Below, piece by piece: positions 11,330 through 24,779 of a DNA stretch of 64,000 nt. The stretch lies in contig OZ024843.1 of NCBI GenBank assembly GCA_964017145.1, positions 3,153,001-3,217,000 on the forward strand, written 5' to 3'. Source of the DNA: Agrocybe praecox (lineage: Eukaryota; Basidiomycota; Agaricomycetes; Agaricales; Agrocybaceae). The translations under genes were made by a program, and so were the position numbers. The notes under the pieces are model-generated. The model was not told the DNA's origin and searched no databases. It saw nothing but the letters and a program-made list of their open reading frames with translations. Positions within the stretch are counted from its first letter, which is position 1, and every line of letters starts with the position of its first letter.

Positions 11330-11658
11330 TGCTTTGTTGTTTACGATATCAGAACGAGATAGATAATGAAGAGGGACGATTACGGATGATTATTGAATGA
11401 TACAGCTGGGCGAGTGTGAGAGAGAAAGAAAAGATATTTGAAAAAGAGCTAGAGTTGGAGGAGGTTGGGCTCTGGACGACAATGGATTGGGCAGATAAAA
11501 AAGAGAAAAGAAAGAAATTATGTGTTTTCTGTGATTTTAGATAAGAAAGTTGTAAAGACGAAAGGAATGCCACCCAAGCCAGGTCAGAGGAAAGAGCAAA
11601 GAACGATTCAAACACCTCCGTTACAAACATAACAACATCAAAAGACCCCGGTCACTCT
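11330..11658. other. 5' flank of the Q/M-rich gene and 3' flank of TRS20
   Basis: About 330 bp on the minus-strand upstream side of the 9788-11329 gene. There is purine/pyrimidine asymmetry (minus-strand CT-rich runs), a common feature of fungal promoters. No gene seen. Confidence 0.4.
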
Positions 11659-12334
11659 TCACAAATACTTGCGCGCACTCGCCCGAACTCGACTGTCAAA
11701 TACACTGCTTCGAATCCCAGTGTGTGCTGTATGGAAAGGATTCATCATCGTCTGTTCAACAATTAGCATCCTGTTATATGTTTCTCCGTGTATTTACCTT
11801 GACATACAACTCCCACACCTCCATGAAAAATTGTCGGATTCCTTCGTCGTTCTTTCCTTCATGCAGTAGCACAAACTTCATATCTGTCTTTCATTAGAAA
11901 TAATAATAAAATCGTTTCTTTCTCTTACTTCCAGGTGTAACAAACGCTGATACCGTCCATTCGTTAAACTTGTCTACTGATTTCAAATACCTAGTACACC
12001 GTTCGTCATCGTCATCATTCTCAAAGCACCGCACGCACATCGTATTTTCCTTGCGCATTACATCTTCAATCACATCCAACCCCGCATTCGCAATCATCTG
12101 AATTACATGTCGGTCCTGTCCGCCTCCGACCCGAACTGCTCCCCCCGTCGTATGCTGTGTAGCACTAGACGCCCCAGAAAGTGCCGTCAGTGTCCCAGCA
12201 AATGCCGATGTGGACCAGGTCGGCAAATTCGATGCCAGGGGTGATGCGACACTGGGTACAGGTTTCGTGGAATGGTGAGTAAGGCTGTACAGAGGAGTAT
12301 CTGATGGCGATAGCAAGAAAAGGTGGTGGGACAT
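11659..12334 (-). CDS. TRS20: TRAPP complex subunit TRS20 (sedlin, TRAPPC2)
   Basis: Sedlin is a longin-fold subunit of the TRAPP tethering complexes that act in ER-to-Golgi and Golgi traffic. Exons join [20 protein letters not shown], a variable linker, [73 protein letters not shown] and [20 protein letters not shown], which ends RASARKYL at TGA 11661-11659. Compared with animal sedlin (about 140 residues), an extra Ser/Thr/Ala/Gly-rich insert of some 45 residues sits after the first beta-strands. A 48-nt intron (GTGCGT...TACTAG) between ENTM and YLKS is a multiple of three without a stop. The gene is divergent from KGD4 with 127 bp between starts. Confidence 0.9.
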
Positions 12335-12461
12335 ATCTATTGTATAGTACTATCTGCAGAAGACAAGTTAATGAATGATCATCTTGTTCGCGTTGTTTGC
12401 CGTAAAGGTTCCCGCCAAACTCGGCTTTCATATCTTGTCATCAACTTTATTTCTACTAGTT

Positions 12462-12880
12462 ATGCATCCTTCTCTACGTCTCTGCTCAGCCCGAGCTCAC
12501 ACTCCTCTCATCAGATTCCTTGGAATGCGTTCATGGCCTTCCAGTACGTCTTCTCTACCGTCCTAGTCACTCACCCTAACACTTGCACAGCATCGGAACC
12601 CGCGCATCCGCATCCCGCCGCGCCAACAGAATTCAAGCAACGCTTTTCTGAATTCCAGGAATCTAGAAATAATTCTTCAGAGTCATCTGTAAAGACTGAA
12701 GAGCAACACAGTAATGTCTACAGCGAGTTCTGGGAGGCACCCACTAGGTTCTGGAAGCCAAGAGTGCGGTATATTGAGGAAGACGAGATGAACGCCATCA
12801 TGGTACGTCGTAGACACGTTGCTAAGGTTCTACTTGGACTAAATTTATCAACACAGAGTGGAGGAGCTTCGTCATACTGA
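12462..12880 (+). CDS. KGD4: KGD4 (Ymr31/MRPS36-like) 2-oxoglutarate dehydrogenase subunit
   Basis: Kgd4 recruits the E3 subunit to the E1-E2 core of mitochondrial 2-oxoglutarate dehydrogenase; it was once listed as a mitoribosomal protein. The start at 12462 gives MHPSLRLCSARAHTPLIRFL, a basic amphipathic presequence-like N-terminus containing the family's TPLIRFLGxR pattern. Then come HPHPAAPTEFKQRF, a Ser-rich linker, YSEFWEAPTRFWKPRVRY and the diagnostic C-terminus EEDEMNAIMSGGASSY (the family's SGGA tail). Two introns were placed (GTACGT...TGCACAG and GTACGT...AACACAG). TGA is at 12878-12880. Confidence 0.85.
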
Positions 12881-13050
12881 TTTATTAATCGACATATTGT
12901 AATCCTAATTCCCCAAGAAAGAGTTGGACAATTGCCAAGGCGCTAATACTGAGGTTGCGTCATCGACACGGGGTCCAGGTTACATTTATGTGATTCAAAA
13001 GAGGACTATGAGTACATCAAAGGGAATATGAAGGGAGATTTCGAATACGA

Positions 13051-14194
13051 TCAGTCTTTCTCTGCGTATGCTAGCAAATGTTCCTCGATCTCTTCCTCGT
13101 CCATCACTCTCCACTTCCCTCTCGTTTCGTCCTCTTCATCCTCGCTTGTTGAAATAATGCCAATTTCAATCTCACCGGGTTTATAGTCGGTAGCATGTAC
13201 GGTTGACATCACCTCGATCGCCATCTAGCAAGTCGTCAGTTTGGAATCATAGTGTTGAGCACAAGACATACCTCGATGACAGCGTCCCTATCTAAATTCT
13301 GCCCTGCCTTTGCAGCATCCTCACCACCCTTTCCGTTGTCGAGCTTTTTCCACTTCTTCTCTAGGTTGTTCATCGCTTCCTGTTGTTTCTGCCCTGCAGC
13401 TGTCGCGTGGAATCCTACAAAGTATCCTGCGGGATCGAGCTTGAAGCATTGAGGACCGTACTCGGGATCAAGTCCAATCATGATCATAGCTTTGTGGCCT
13501 TTAGTCAGTAATTGCATTGCGAGTTGAGGACGGGAACTCACAAATTCCCAACGGCCTCATTGCTGCGCGTTGTGTATAGACCTGGTTAATGTTGGCCATG
13601 CGTCGGGCAAGAGCGTCTGGTGTGATTTCGTAACCGTACTTGTATCTGAATTCAGCTGCTTCACTTCTTGCACGAGCTACTTGAGCGCGGGCGTCAGCTG
13701 TGGGTTGAAGATTCTATGTTCAGAGAAGTGATTCGGTAGTTCATGCGAGATGGTAGAGCCCACCAATGAGTCCTGTCATTACGCATCCGATCGTAGGGGT
13801 TAAGCTGAATAAGTGGGTGACAGTGGACGCGTCGAGGAGTTTGTCCTATATGAACATTTTAAAAATCGTGGTGATGAGCGTGGGGGGACGTCATCGTATT
13901 ATTCGAGTTAATTACGCACGGGGACCTTTCGTTGGGTGATAACGACAGATGTGTCTTTTCCCCTTACTGCAATGGCAGTGTGTCCGGAGCCTGAGATGGC
14001 TTTGAATGCATATTCTGGCGTGTGGTAAGTGAGCTTCGTCTGCTTCACGGAATCAGATCTCCCTATTCTCACCAACTTGATATAGACGACCTTCTGGAGA
14101 GAAGACGGTAAGATATCTATGCAGATGTTTTTAGTTCTTAATGCCGGGAATATATGTCAATTATTGCATACCTGTCGTAGGATGTCCTTGACAT
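13051..14194 (-). CDS. SCL1: 20S proteasome alpha-1 subunit (SCL1/PSMA6)
   Basis: This is a component of the outer alpha ring of the 20S proteasome. The start at 14194 and the next exons give [20 protein letters not shown] and QVEYAFKAI, the proteasome alpha-type signature. Then come [60 protein letters not shown] and [13 protein letters not shown]. The alpha-1-specific block [20 protein letters not shown] is followed by [20 protein letters not shown]. The C-terminus reads [14 protein letters not shown] and [14 protein letters not shown]. About seven short introns were seen. It is divergent from the RNA polymerase III gene with 237 bp between starts. Confidence 0.94.
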
Positions 14195-14431
14195 TGGAGT
14201 GAGGAAGTGTGAAAGAGAAAGTGTATTGCGTACTAGCTCGAGTCGAGTATTGATTCTGAAAGCGACGCGCAAGTGGTAGTCACGCGATCGTCACATGTAC
14301 CTATGTGTCACGCGAATTTCGATCAAATAACTATTCAGGGCTCTTTGAATTCTTGACTCGAGTCTCGAGTAGACTGATCTTCACCTTTTCATCGCTAATC
14401 TATTTCATCCTCTTCCGGCTGGGCCACAATA

Positions 14432-17400
14432 ATGAAGGAGGCTGTATCGCATCAAGCCCCAAAAGTAATGTACGTATCTATATCTATGCTTGAGAAATTA
14501 ACATGTTCTAATCTACCCAATAGTAAAAAACTTCAGTTCAGTCTTTTAAATGCCCAAGATACAGTCAAAATCTCGGAATACGAGGTTACTCACCGTGATC
14601 TGTACACGCCGACCGACCGCTTGCCTGTGAAGAATGGAGTCCTGGATCGTCGTCTCGTGTGTCTGAACTTCTTGATCGTATGTTCAATTAATCCTCTAAT
14701 TCAGAAATGTCAACATAGGGAACGACAGATAAAAGCGCATTTTGCGAAACCTGCGGCCAGTCTTCGGCGAACTGCGTCGGCCATTATGCGTATATCAAGC
14801 TTGTGGTGCCTGTGTTCCACATAGGATATTTTAAACATACCATTGCTATCCTACAAGCCATCTGCAAGGTATGGTCTGCCGTTCTTCTTCGTTGAATTGC
14901 AGCTTTAACGTCCTATTTCTCTGCTTTGAGTAGACATGTGCACGAGTTTTACTGGAGGAACCAGATCGCCGTGCATTCCTCAAAAAATTCCGTAGACCGG
15001 TTCTGGAGAACATGCAAAGACAAGCACACTCGAAAGCCGTCAACACCATGGCTCGTAAAGTTGTGTACTGCCCATACTGCTCGGCAACGAATGGCGCTGT
15101 TAAGAAAGCAGGTGCTTTGAAAATCATCCACGACAAATTCCGCGCGAAGAAGACTGCAGACGAGGCGGAGAAGTTCAAGGCGACCTTTGCGTCCGCCATC
15201 GAGGCTCAGAAAGAGCTGGGAATGTATATTAACAAGGCGGTACACGAAGATTTAAACCCCCTGAAGGTGTTGGACTTGTTCCGTCGGATATCGGATGAGG
15301 TGCGCAGCTTTTGTGTGTATAACATCACCCATAACTCTGAACGCTTCGCGATTGATATAGGATTGTGAATTGCTGGGTCTGAATCCCAAGTGGGGGCGAC
15401 CGGAAGAATTTATTTGGCAATATATGTCCGTTCCTCCCGTTTGTATTCGACCCTCGGTTGCGCAAGATGGTGCTTCGAATGAAGACGATCTAACTGTGAA
15501 ACTGACGGAAATCGTCTTTACAAACGCGCTAATCAAATCAGGCCTAGCGAAAGGTTCACCGACTCCGCAATTTATGGTCCGTCTGTCAGTTATTTGCTAT
15601 CAAATGTGTCCAACTTTAACTGTCCCTCTCTCTCGCAGGAACAATGGGAGTTCCTCCAGCTATCAGTCGCCATGTACATCAACTCAGAACTGCCCGGTGT
15701 TCCTTCACAACTTGGTCAAAAACCTATACGTGGTTTTGTGCAACGACTAAAGGGAAAGCAGGGTCGCTTCCGTGGAAACTTGTCTGGAAAGCGTGTGGAT
15801 TTCTCCGGACGAACGGTCATCTCGCCCGATCCAAATTTGCGCATCGACGAAGTCGCTGTTCCAGAACGTGTCGCCAAGGTTCTAACATATCCCGAACGTG
15901 TTACGCCCCATAATATAACTCGATTACGACAAGCCATTCGCAATGGAACTGAAGTTCATCCTGGCGCAAACTATGTTGCAAGAGGCGAAAATAAGAAGTT
16001 CTTGAAGTTTGGCAATCGAGCGGGTATTGCGGATGGGTTGGCTGTAGGCGATGTCGTTGAACGGCATGTCATCGATGGTGATATCATTCTGTTTAACCGT
16101 CAACCAAGTTTGCATAAAGTGAGAATCAACTTTTTTTTTATCGATCTTTCCTTAGAAATATCATACTAATCTCCTACCTCAGTTGTCAATTATGTGTCAT
16201 CGCGTAGGTTTTTCAATTAAGCCTTTTCTGCTTGTCTTTTGAACAACATTGTAGGCTAAAGTCCGTCCATGGAGAACATTCCGTCTCAACGAATGTGTTT
16301 GCGGTCCTTATAACGCCGATTTCGATGGAGATGAGATGAATTTGCGTATGTTTTTCTCTATAAACTAATTGCACTGGATTTTGAATTTGAATAAATTCAG
16401 ATGTCCCGCAAACCGAGGAAGCTAGGACGGAAGCTCTTGAATTAATGAATATCAAGCATAATTTGGTCACTCCCAGAAACGGAGAGCCTGTTATTGCTGC
16501 AATCCAAGATTTCATCACGGCGTCTTTCCTCATCTCCCGAAGGGATACCTTTTTCGACCGACGACAGTTTACCCAGATTTGTTGTTATCTTGCCGATGCC
16601 GATGTACAGATCGACATTCCTCCACCCGTCATTATGAAGCCAGTTAGGCTTTGGACCGGCAAGCAAATTTTCAATGTCCTGATGCGACCTAACAAGGATT
16701 CAAAGATTCTGGTCAATGTTGAAAGCAAATGCCACAAATGGGAAGAGGCCAAGGGCGAAAACTACCCCTGGATGAAGAAGCCTGCGAAGGACCTTTCGCC
16801 CAATGATGGTTGGCTGGTCATTGTCAACAGTGAAATCATGTGTGGTGTTATGGACAAAGCCACCGTGGGTAGCGGTAAAAAGAAGTCAATATTCGGTGTA
16901 ATAATGCGAGACTATGGTCCTCACGAGGCTGCTGCTGCAATGAATCGTTTAGCGAAACTTTGTGCTCGTTGGTTAGGTACGCTTATATTGATGCTACTTT
17001 CAGCAGATACTAATTATGTGTATCATTCTAGCGAACTATGGATTCTCCCTAGGAATCAACGATGTCATCCCTGGTCCCAAACTTAGTCAGAAGAAGGATG
17101 ATTTGGTAGAGAAGGCGTACGCAGATTGCCAGGATCTTATTGCGGATGCAAAAAAAGGGAAATTGGAAAACAAACCGGGTTGTGATCAAGAACAAACGTT
17201 GGAAGCTATGATTTCATCAGTCCTTTCCAAAGTTCGTGAAGCCGTCGGTCAAATTTGCATGCAAGAACTCAGTCGCCAAAATGCCCCACTAATCATGGCT
17301 ACGTGCGGTTCGAAAGGCGTGTTGAATCTCTATGTTTTACTAGTTAAAAAAGACTAATCTTGGTCACAGGTTCCGTTATTAACGTCTCCCAAATGGTAGC

Positions 17401-19769
17401 CTGTGTGGGTCAGCAAATTATTGCAGGCCATCGTGTACCCGATGGGTTCCAAGATCGATCACTGCCGCACTTCCCAAAAAAGTCAAAGGAGCCGCCTTCC
17501 AAAGGTTTCGTTCGTAACAGTTTCTTTTCCGGATTGCGTGCCACGGAATTTTTGTTCCACGCTATCTCTGGTCGTGAAGGTTTGGTCGATACTGCAGTCA
17601 AGACTGCTGAGACGGGATATATGCAAAGGCGTTTGATGAAAGCTTTGGAAGATTTAACGACGCAATACGATTTATCAGTACGAAATTCCACGGGTGGTGT
17701 CGTTCAATTCCGCTATGGTGATGATGGTCTCGATCCTGCTTGCCTAGAAGGTGACCCTCAGCCGATTGATTTGGACCGTTCCTTGAGTCATGCATTGGTA
17801 TGTCGAATGCTGAATTCCTGCAAGTTTAGATGAAAATTTAACATGACTATCACAAAGGCCTCTGGTAAACATTCCGGTCGTGGTCTTCTGCCTTACGAAA
17901 TAATGGAATATGTGGACAAAGAGCTTTCTAGCCCACGTTTCAAGGACGAAACTGCTCCTCAATATATCTCATTCATTCGCGATTTTATCTATGACAATGT
18001 TGCCAATAAAATCGCCGAGTCGCGTCGGAAGCATGGAATGTATGACGCCCTTGAGCGAGAAGATGAATGGGATGAATACACTGATTTGTCTCTAGGGGCT
18101 TCGGGTAAGTTCGTTTTTTTTTTGTGTTTCTGCCTGCTAATGACGACGCTTTTCTTTAGTTTCACAAAAAGCTGTCGTAGATAATAGCTCCAAAGTGACA
18201 GAAGCTCAACTACGAAATTTCTTGGAACTTTGCTGGGTGAAATATGTGAAAGCACGTATTGAGCCAGGTAAGTCGTTATTTACTTTCAGTTTTCTAATCC
18301 GGGTTTCAAATCTTGTGTTAGGCTCGACGGTTGGCGCCGTAGGAGCACAGTCCATCGGAGAACCAGGTACACAGATGACGCTCAAAACTTTCCATTTTGC
18401 TGGTGTCGCTTCAATGAACGTTACACTCGGTGTCCCTCGAATTAAGGAAATTATCAATGCCGCAAAAATTATCAGTACACCTATCATTAGTTGCAAGTTG
18501 GTTACTAATGATAGTGAAGCATCTGCTCGAATTGTCAAAGGGCGTCTCGAAAAGACAATTTTGGGTGATGTGCGTACCTTTCCTCAATGTCATACTTTTG
18601 GCCAACTTATATTTCTGGTAGGTGGCAAGTGTGTTCGAAGAGGCATGGGCTCCTCAGTACACGTATATTGGCATAATCATCGACACAGACGCCATTCAAA
18701 AGCTTCAGGTATGTACATACACTTATCTACCACCCTGAACATTATTCTCATTCCCTTTTCTTTGTAGCTTGAATTAACTATAGATGATATAAAATGGGCG
18801 ATTGTAGCTGCGAAGAAGCTGAAAATCAAGCAAGAGGTATGTGACAAACACAATAATTTGACTTAGATGCGCTTAAATTTATTTTTTTGTAGTCTATCAC
18901 CGTTATTCCTCGTAAAAACCGTTTACGAATTTACGTTGATGGTGAAGATAAGTATTATCGCTTGCGAGAACTAAACCGAGGGTTATCTTCTATTGTGGTC
19001 AAGGTGCGTGGACCGCGATGCGGCATATACGCCTTCGGTTAATCTAGCGTATCAGGGAGTTGCCACTATTCAGCGCGCAGTCATCAATATTAAGGACAAG
19101 GATGACGCCAAGGGCAAGAAGGGCGATAAAGAATTATTAGTGGAAGGGTACGGGCTACAAAAATGCATGATCACAGAAGGTCAGGTGTAAATTCTTCGTG
19201 ACTGAAATCTATATTCTGATACTTCAGCTTCAGGTGTTGTCGGAGAACAAACATCTTCTAATCATGTTATAGAAGTTGCTCAAGTTCTCGGTATTGAAGC
19301 TGCCCGAAGAACAATCATCAACGAAATTCAGTACACTATGAAATCACACGACATGATCATTGACCCCCGACATGTCATGCTTCTTGGGGACGTCATGACC
19401 TACAAAGTTTGTGTTCCTTCAATACGTCTCTGTTATACACACTAAATTTGGTATTTCAGGGCGAAGTGCTAGGAATTACCCGCTTTGGTGTTGCAAAAAT
19501 GAAAGATAGTGTGCTGATGTTGGCCTCCTTCGAGAAAACCACCGACCACTTGTTCGATGCCTCTGCTTACGGGAAGAACGATAGCATTGCTGGTGTTTCT
19601 GAAAGTATCATTATGGGTAACCCAGCGGCTATGTGTGGTACTTCAATGTGAGCTTGTTTACGGAAGACCTCTACTTCTCATACGCTGACACTCGTACAGG
19701 CCTGCATTATATTCGATACCCCCTGTCATAAAAAAGCCGCGGAGGTTACTGTTTGAAGACGCATTATAG
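14432..19769 (+). CDS. RPO31: RNA polymerase III largest subunit RPC1
   Basis: This catalytic subunit of RNA polymerase III (tRNA and 5S rRNA synthesis) has about 1,400 residues. The start at 14432 gives [20 protein letters not shown], matching the yeast MKE...PK opening. The zinc-binding clamp head is seen as [20 protein letters not shown], with KTCA and [13 protein letters not shown]. Later blocks are [40 protein letters not shown] and the magnesium-binding [20 protein letters not shown]. The bridge helix and trigger-loop regions include [24 protein letters not shown] sequence (here PHFPKK...) and [20 protein letters not shown]. The C-terminus reads [17 protein letters not shown], with TAG at 19767-19769. 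At least 13 short introns. It is followed convergently by the CLASP gene, 190 bp away. Confidence 0.96.
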
Positions 19770-19959
19770 GGTTTCCAGACTGGACAGGGACTTGTATATT
19801 ATTGCTATTTGTCGTGTTACTTAACTTGTATTATATCGCATAATTTACTGACTGCACTTCGCATTACTCAATTGACTGACGAAAACGTGAAAGCATTTCA
19901 AATGTCATAAGAAGTGAACATACAACATGTGCATAGAGTACGCGCATATTGAGAAGCCA

Positions 19960-22900
19960 TCAGGCTTCTCGTAGAGGGGTGCTCGTACGAGTATCAAGCC
20001 TTCTTATCTCTTTTTCTAGTTTCTCGATGCCGGCGTTCGGATTTGCACTGTTACCACGGGCACCATGTTTGTCAAACAGGTATGTTAAGAGGTTCTTTTT
20101 CTCGTCTGCAAGGCCGTCAAGCAAGGCAAATAGGTGTGTCTCGTCCCGAAGGACAATTTGTGCAGCAATGATACACGCAGCAGCTGACTCACGAACGATG
20201 AGAGATGATTTGTCGTTCAAGCACTACGAAAAGCACCCATATGAGTGGAGCCAAAAGTAATTCAGAAAAAAACATACGTTTATCAAAGTGACTTTCAAGC
20301 GAGGCAATTCCTCTTCGGCAATTTCTGCGGGCAAGCGCAGAACAAAGTTGCCTAAAGCCATGAGACCGAAGGCAGACGTAGTTGCCTTGATATCTACGTC
20401 CGTCTCCGACTCAGTGGGAGGAGATTCCGACTGGAAGACTTTCAAGCTTGCATGCATCGTAGTTAAACCATACACAGGATCGACCTTAGAGGTTATGATG
20501 TCACGGATTGCGTTGGTACCTTCCAATACCTGTAAAATGCTCGGCATGAGGGTATATGTATCCTAGAAGGAAGAACGTACATCGAGCTTGTTGCAATACC
20601 GGATTGTCAGAAGCATGGAAAACAGTTCTGTCTCCTTACCCTCGAGGTAATTAGGTAGACTGTCCAGGATTTCCCACACAACGATCAAGCCATAAGAAAG
20701 TTCTTCTTCGACCTTGATAGGACGATACGTAAGTCATTTCAGACGGACTACAGGCTAATAAGAAACGTACTCTATCAGGTTGAAGATAGTTAACCAATGC
20801 CTTGAAAAACTTATCGAACGTGTGATTCTTTTCCCAGATGTCAACATGGAGAACATTTCGTGAAAAGGATGTTGTAGGTGTCGGACTGCTTGGATTGCTG
20901 CCTGAGCTCATGGAAGGTGAAAGTGCATCTGCGGCTGCATTTTCCATACATATCAATGCCAATCGCTTCAATGCCGGCACATCAGCGTCTCCACGTTCCA
21001 AGGAAGCTATGATATCGTCAAGTTCTTGGACGAGGGGAGATGACGATTTTACTGTGTTTCGAACGCCTGCGGTGAATACTATAGATGATCAGCAAAAAGG
21101 AAACTAGTGATCTATGACTATTTGACTTACACTCTTTGCGCTTTAACCACCATCCTGTTTCTTGCTTCCTACTCTGGAGAACTTCTAGTAAAGACGAAGT
21201 TTGTTCGCTCCTCGACGGTGCAGGGCTGTCCATAAAAAGTGCCGCTTGTCTCATTATCGCGCTCGCTCTATTATTTGGTGTTACAGGCACCCCTTTATCT
21301 CGGGGGAAAGATGGTGCCTTGGCCTTTACTTTGGGTGTAGAGTGTCCGTTGGTGGTGTTCAATGCGGAATGCATTCCATGCACTCCATTCGACTGAACTT
21401 CCTCTTCAGGTTCAACGAGTTCAAGAAGTCTCTCAGCAGCGCTTTCCGCCTGTTCTGCACGAGCTCGCAAAGCGTCTTCAACCACAGGTAGTGATTGGTC
21501 ATGAACCATGTCGGATATGGATCCAGACGATAATGCGTTGGAGATTGAACGAGTCAATTGATGATCTGAACCTGGAGAGGACGAAGTCGGAGCAGGGTTG
21601 GGGTTCGTGGTAGGGTTGATAGGAGGATACATTTCAAACGGAGCCGTGAAGGACATTAAATTGACAGAATCGCCGTCCTCCGAGTCGCTGTCTTCTGGTA
21701 TGGGTATATTCTGAGCAACAAGGAGATCGTGATCGCCTCCAGCTGGGATATGGAACAAAGACTCCCTCGGGGGCAAGGAACTGGTCTTGGTGATAAGCTT
21801 TTTCGCGGACGCACTAGGCTGGTTAGGAGTGGACTCATTATTTGTCTTCGGAGACGACGACGGAGAGACACCTGATAGCGATTTACGAATACTTGCAGTA
21901 GAAGCTGCATTAGCTAATGGGGAAGATAGACGGGGTTTGATCCCCTGATCAGACAAGGATGGCGAGGAGGATCTATCTGTGTGTTCAGTACCACCCGAGA
22001 GCGTTCGGGAATGCGAAGGTTTCGAGACCGATGGATTCGATGACCTCGGTACAAATGCTGACACAGAACGTCGCGAAGGAGAAGGTGGAGAAGTATGAAT
22101 TCGCTGTGGAGACGCAGGACGGGGTGCAGTGTTTGATAAACTAGGCGAACCTGATCGACGAGGCGCGACGTTGTGCGACGTTGAAGTGGCTTGGTGACGA
22201 AGGGTTGGTGGCGCTGTTGCAATGGCCTTAGCCTTCGCTCGACTAGCAGCAATGGCGGCTGCAACGCTTGATTTCTTGGTTACTTTTGGAGTAACGGGAG
22301 GTAATGCTGCTTGAGCATTAGGATTGGGACACGACTTTTCAAGTTGCTTGCGCGCAACTGGATCTAAAGACTCTAAGATAACTTGTCCGCGATCTGGCCA
22401 AATTTCTTCGAAGACCCAAAACATACTCCTTGACGTCTCCCTGACTGCAGGGTTAGCATCTGCCAGTGCTTTTTTCAGTGACTTTTCCAATGTATCTATG
22501 GTACCTGAGGCGTCAATGGCGCCTTTAGACCTATGACCGTGGGTTTCGAGGTAGTACTTCAAGTGACCGACACCGTAAGCCCGTGCTTGGACAGTTTTTT
22601 CTTGGAGTGTTTGCCATAGAAGAGGAATGATTAATCGCGGTTGTGAAGATGTATGCGTTATTATCGTGTCCACCGTTAGCTGGGATTGCTGTGCAGTAAT
22701 CTTCTTCGTAAAACCTCCCATCTTCAATAGACTAGTCAATAAGGCGTCGCAACTGGGATCAAGCGAAGTCCCTAAAGCAACGGACAATTCAGCGTAGAGC
22801 AAACATGTGTTAACGGCGACGGTAGTTCGCAAACTGGCTAGCTGTTGGATAGACAATGCAGTTAAACTTATTTTCAGAGAAAAACAGGTAGAGGACTCAC

Positions 22901-24473
22901 TGTTTTCAGCGACCATTGAATAAAATTATCTTTCAAACCAGCCAAGAAGGGTTCTGGGTATCGAGTATGAACTTCACCCTTGAGCATCCCTCGTACTCGT
23001 TGTATCGACCGTTCGCGAAGAAGCCAGTTATGTTCTGTTTCTTTGCCCTACCGAACAGAAATTATTAGAACAATTGAAGGAATACAATACAACAATGATC
23101 ACGGACCTCAAATGGTTTCTGCATAGCTGCAAACTCGTTTTCGAGGTCCCGACTTGATGCAATCTAAAGTTCCTGTTAGTCATTTGTAACAGACCTAAAT
23201 ACGACAATCTTACATATACTGGTTGAACTTCCGCGCTTTCAGCCGTAGGAGTTACAGGGGGAGGGGGAGACACCATATTCGCCCTACTTAGGGGCCTTGG
23301 AGTTTCTTTGGTAGTGGACTGACTGACGGGTCTCGAGAAAGTGCCACTACCCTGACTGGACGCTAAAGGACGCTTGCCTTGTAAGGCAAGGCTTGGTGGC
23401 ACATACTCTTTCTTCCCGGTTGAATTGTCACCGGCGTCGGATCCATCCTGGTTCTGCGTGCTTGAACCGAGGCTCGATGACAGAAGCTTTGCTAGTACGG
23501 CGTCCGCGATGGTTTTGCGAACGCCCTTCTTAGCCATTTCTTTCTTCAAGTCGGCGCGTGCTGCATCAGTAACACCTGGCCCAGAAAACAACTCAACGAC
23601 TGATGTACGCGCACAGTCTCGCACATGTGGGTCAGTATCTTCCAAGCAATCGACAAGAAGGGAAAGATAAGGACGGATTGGGAACAAGTGATGAGCACGT
23701 CGAATGTTCACTAGTGCTAGAATCGACTGGAATGTTGATATGATAAACTTGTGTATGAACCGTCATAATAAGTAGACGCACCTGTTCCCTGACTTTCCAT
23801 ACTTTGCTTGCAAGTCCACCTTCCTTCAGAAATCGTTCAAATATCGCGATGGGAGGTTCAACGCCTTTACCCAGCTTGGACACGGTGTTGTTGGAACCTC
23901 CAAAACGGAACGCGTAGCCTCCAAGCAATACTAGGGTTTCGCGAGCTTTGACTTGGGCTCTCTCTTTGTCTCCAAGGCGATCTATGACTCCACCCGTCTG
24001 CAGGAACGAGGGCAACGCTAGGCGGAGCGCGTTCACATCTATTGAACCTGGCGAGACGGCGGACGACGTAGACGATGATGGGACTTGGTTGCTTGATGAC
24101 TGAAGGGTGCCGACAGGTCGACATATTAAAGCTGGGAGAATTACTGGCAGAGCCGATAATGTCGCGTTCGTCAGATGCAAGTTCGAGGTCCGGAGAGAAG
24201 ACTTTAGTACTCCAATAAGAGCTTCGGGGTCCGATATCTGTGGGTGTATAGACGATAAATGAATGAAATCTAACGGGCAGTCAACTATTCGGGACAAACC
24301 TCGGGAATCCCATTTTCGAAATACGCCTGTAGTTTTGTCAGGCCGTCCACTTTTATGTCGACATCTGATTTTTTGAATTAAACGGACAGTGTATCAACAA
24401 GTCAGTGCATTTACCCACCATTGGATCTGCATTGCGTTAAGAGTTTGTCGTACAAAGATGATCCGGAGTCCAT
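19960..24473 (-). CDS. STU1: CLASP-family microtubule plus-end protein
   Basis: CLASP/Stu1/Cls1 proteins rescue and stabilise microtubules through TOG domains. The start at 24473 gives MDSGSSLYDKLLTQCRSNDV, then DIKVDGLTKLQAYFENGIPE and HEAT-type helices (KSSLRTSNLHLTNATLSALP, KVWKVREQSILALV, YLSLLVDCLEDTDPHVRDCA). A linker leads to a second TOG-like array (ALGTSLDPSCDALLTSLLKM, ARAYGVGHLKYYLETHG, LKKALADANPAVRETSRSMF). A long Ser/Pro/Arg-rich disordered region (roughly 22250-21650) contains SP-rich motifs typical of microtubule binding. A C-terminal helical domain ends ...TPLREA at TGA 19962-19960. The total is around 1,300 residues. Spacing from the RPC1 stop is 190 bp. Confidence 0.9.
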
Positions 24474-24779
24474 TCTCTACAATTAAATGGAGGGGACGGT
24501 GTAAGGGAGGAGAGGATCAAAAGAAAGAACGAGGGAAGAGGAAAACGAGTTGCATGAAGCAAGCAATGTGCTTATTTCCAAAAGTAGGTCGATTATAACT
24601 CCCGGCTGCTTTACTCCGAATAGTCACCATCATTAACACCCACGACAGCTTCGTCATGGACTAGCTTGAATTCTGGCGATTAAATCACAAATGAATTGTA
24701 CGAGAAAGTATCTACAGCAACCGAATCATATTACGACGTGTAAATCATCTTCCTCATGGATTATCTGACAAGAAGCTCT
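24474..24779. other. Intergenic, with an unexplained coding-like segment
   Basis: This region separates the CLASP start from the Rdx stop, both on the minus strand. On the minus strand, 24672-24611 follows a good acceptor (CGCCAG) and reads acidic EFKLVHDEAVVGVNDGDYSE before TAA. I could not connect it in phase to the Rdx gene, which already has a family-typical end. Confidence 0.3.
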
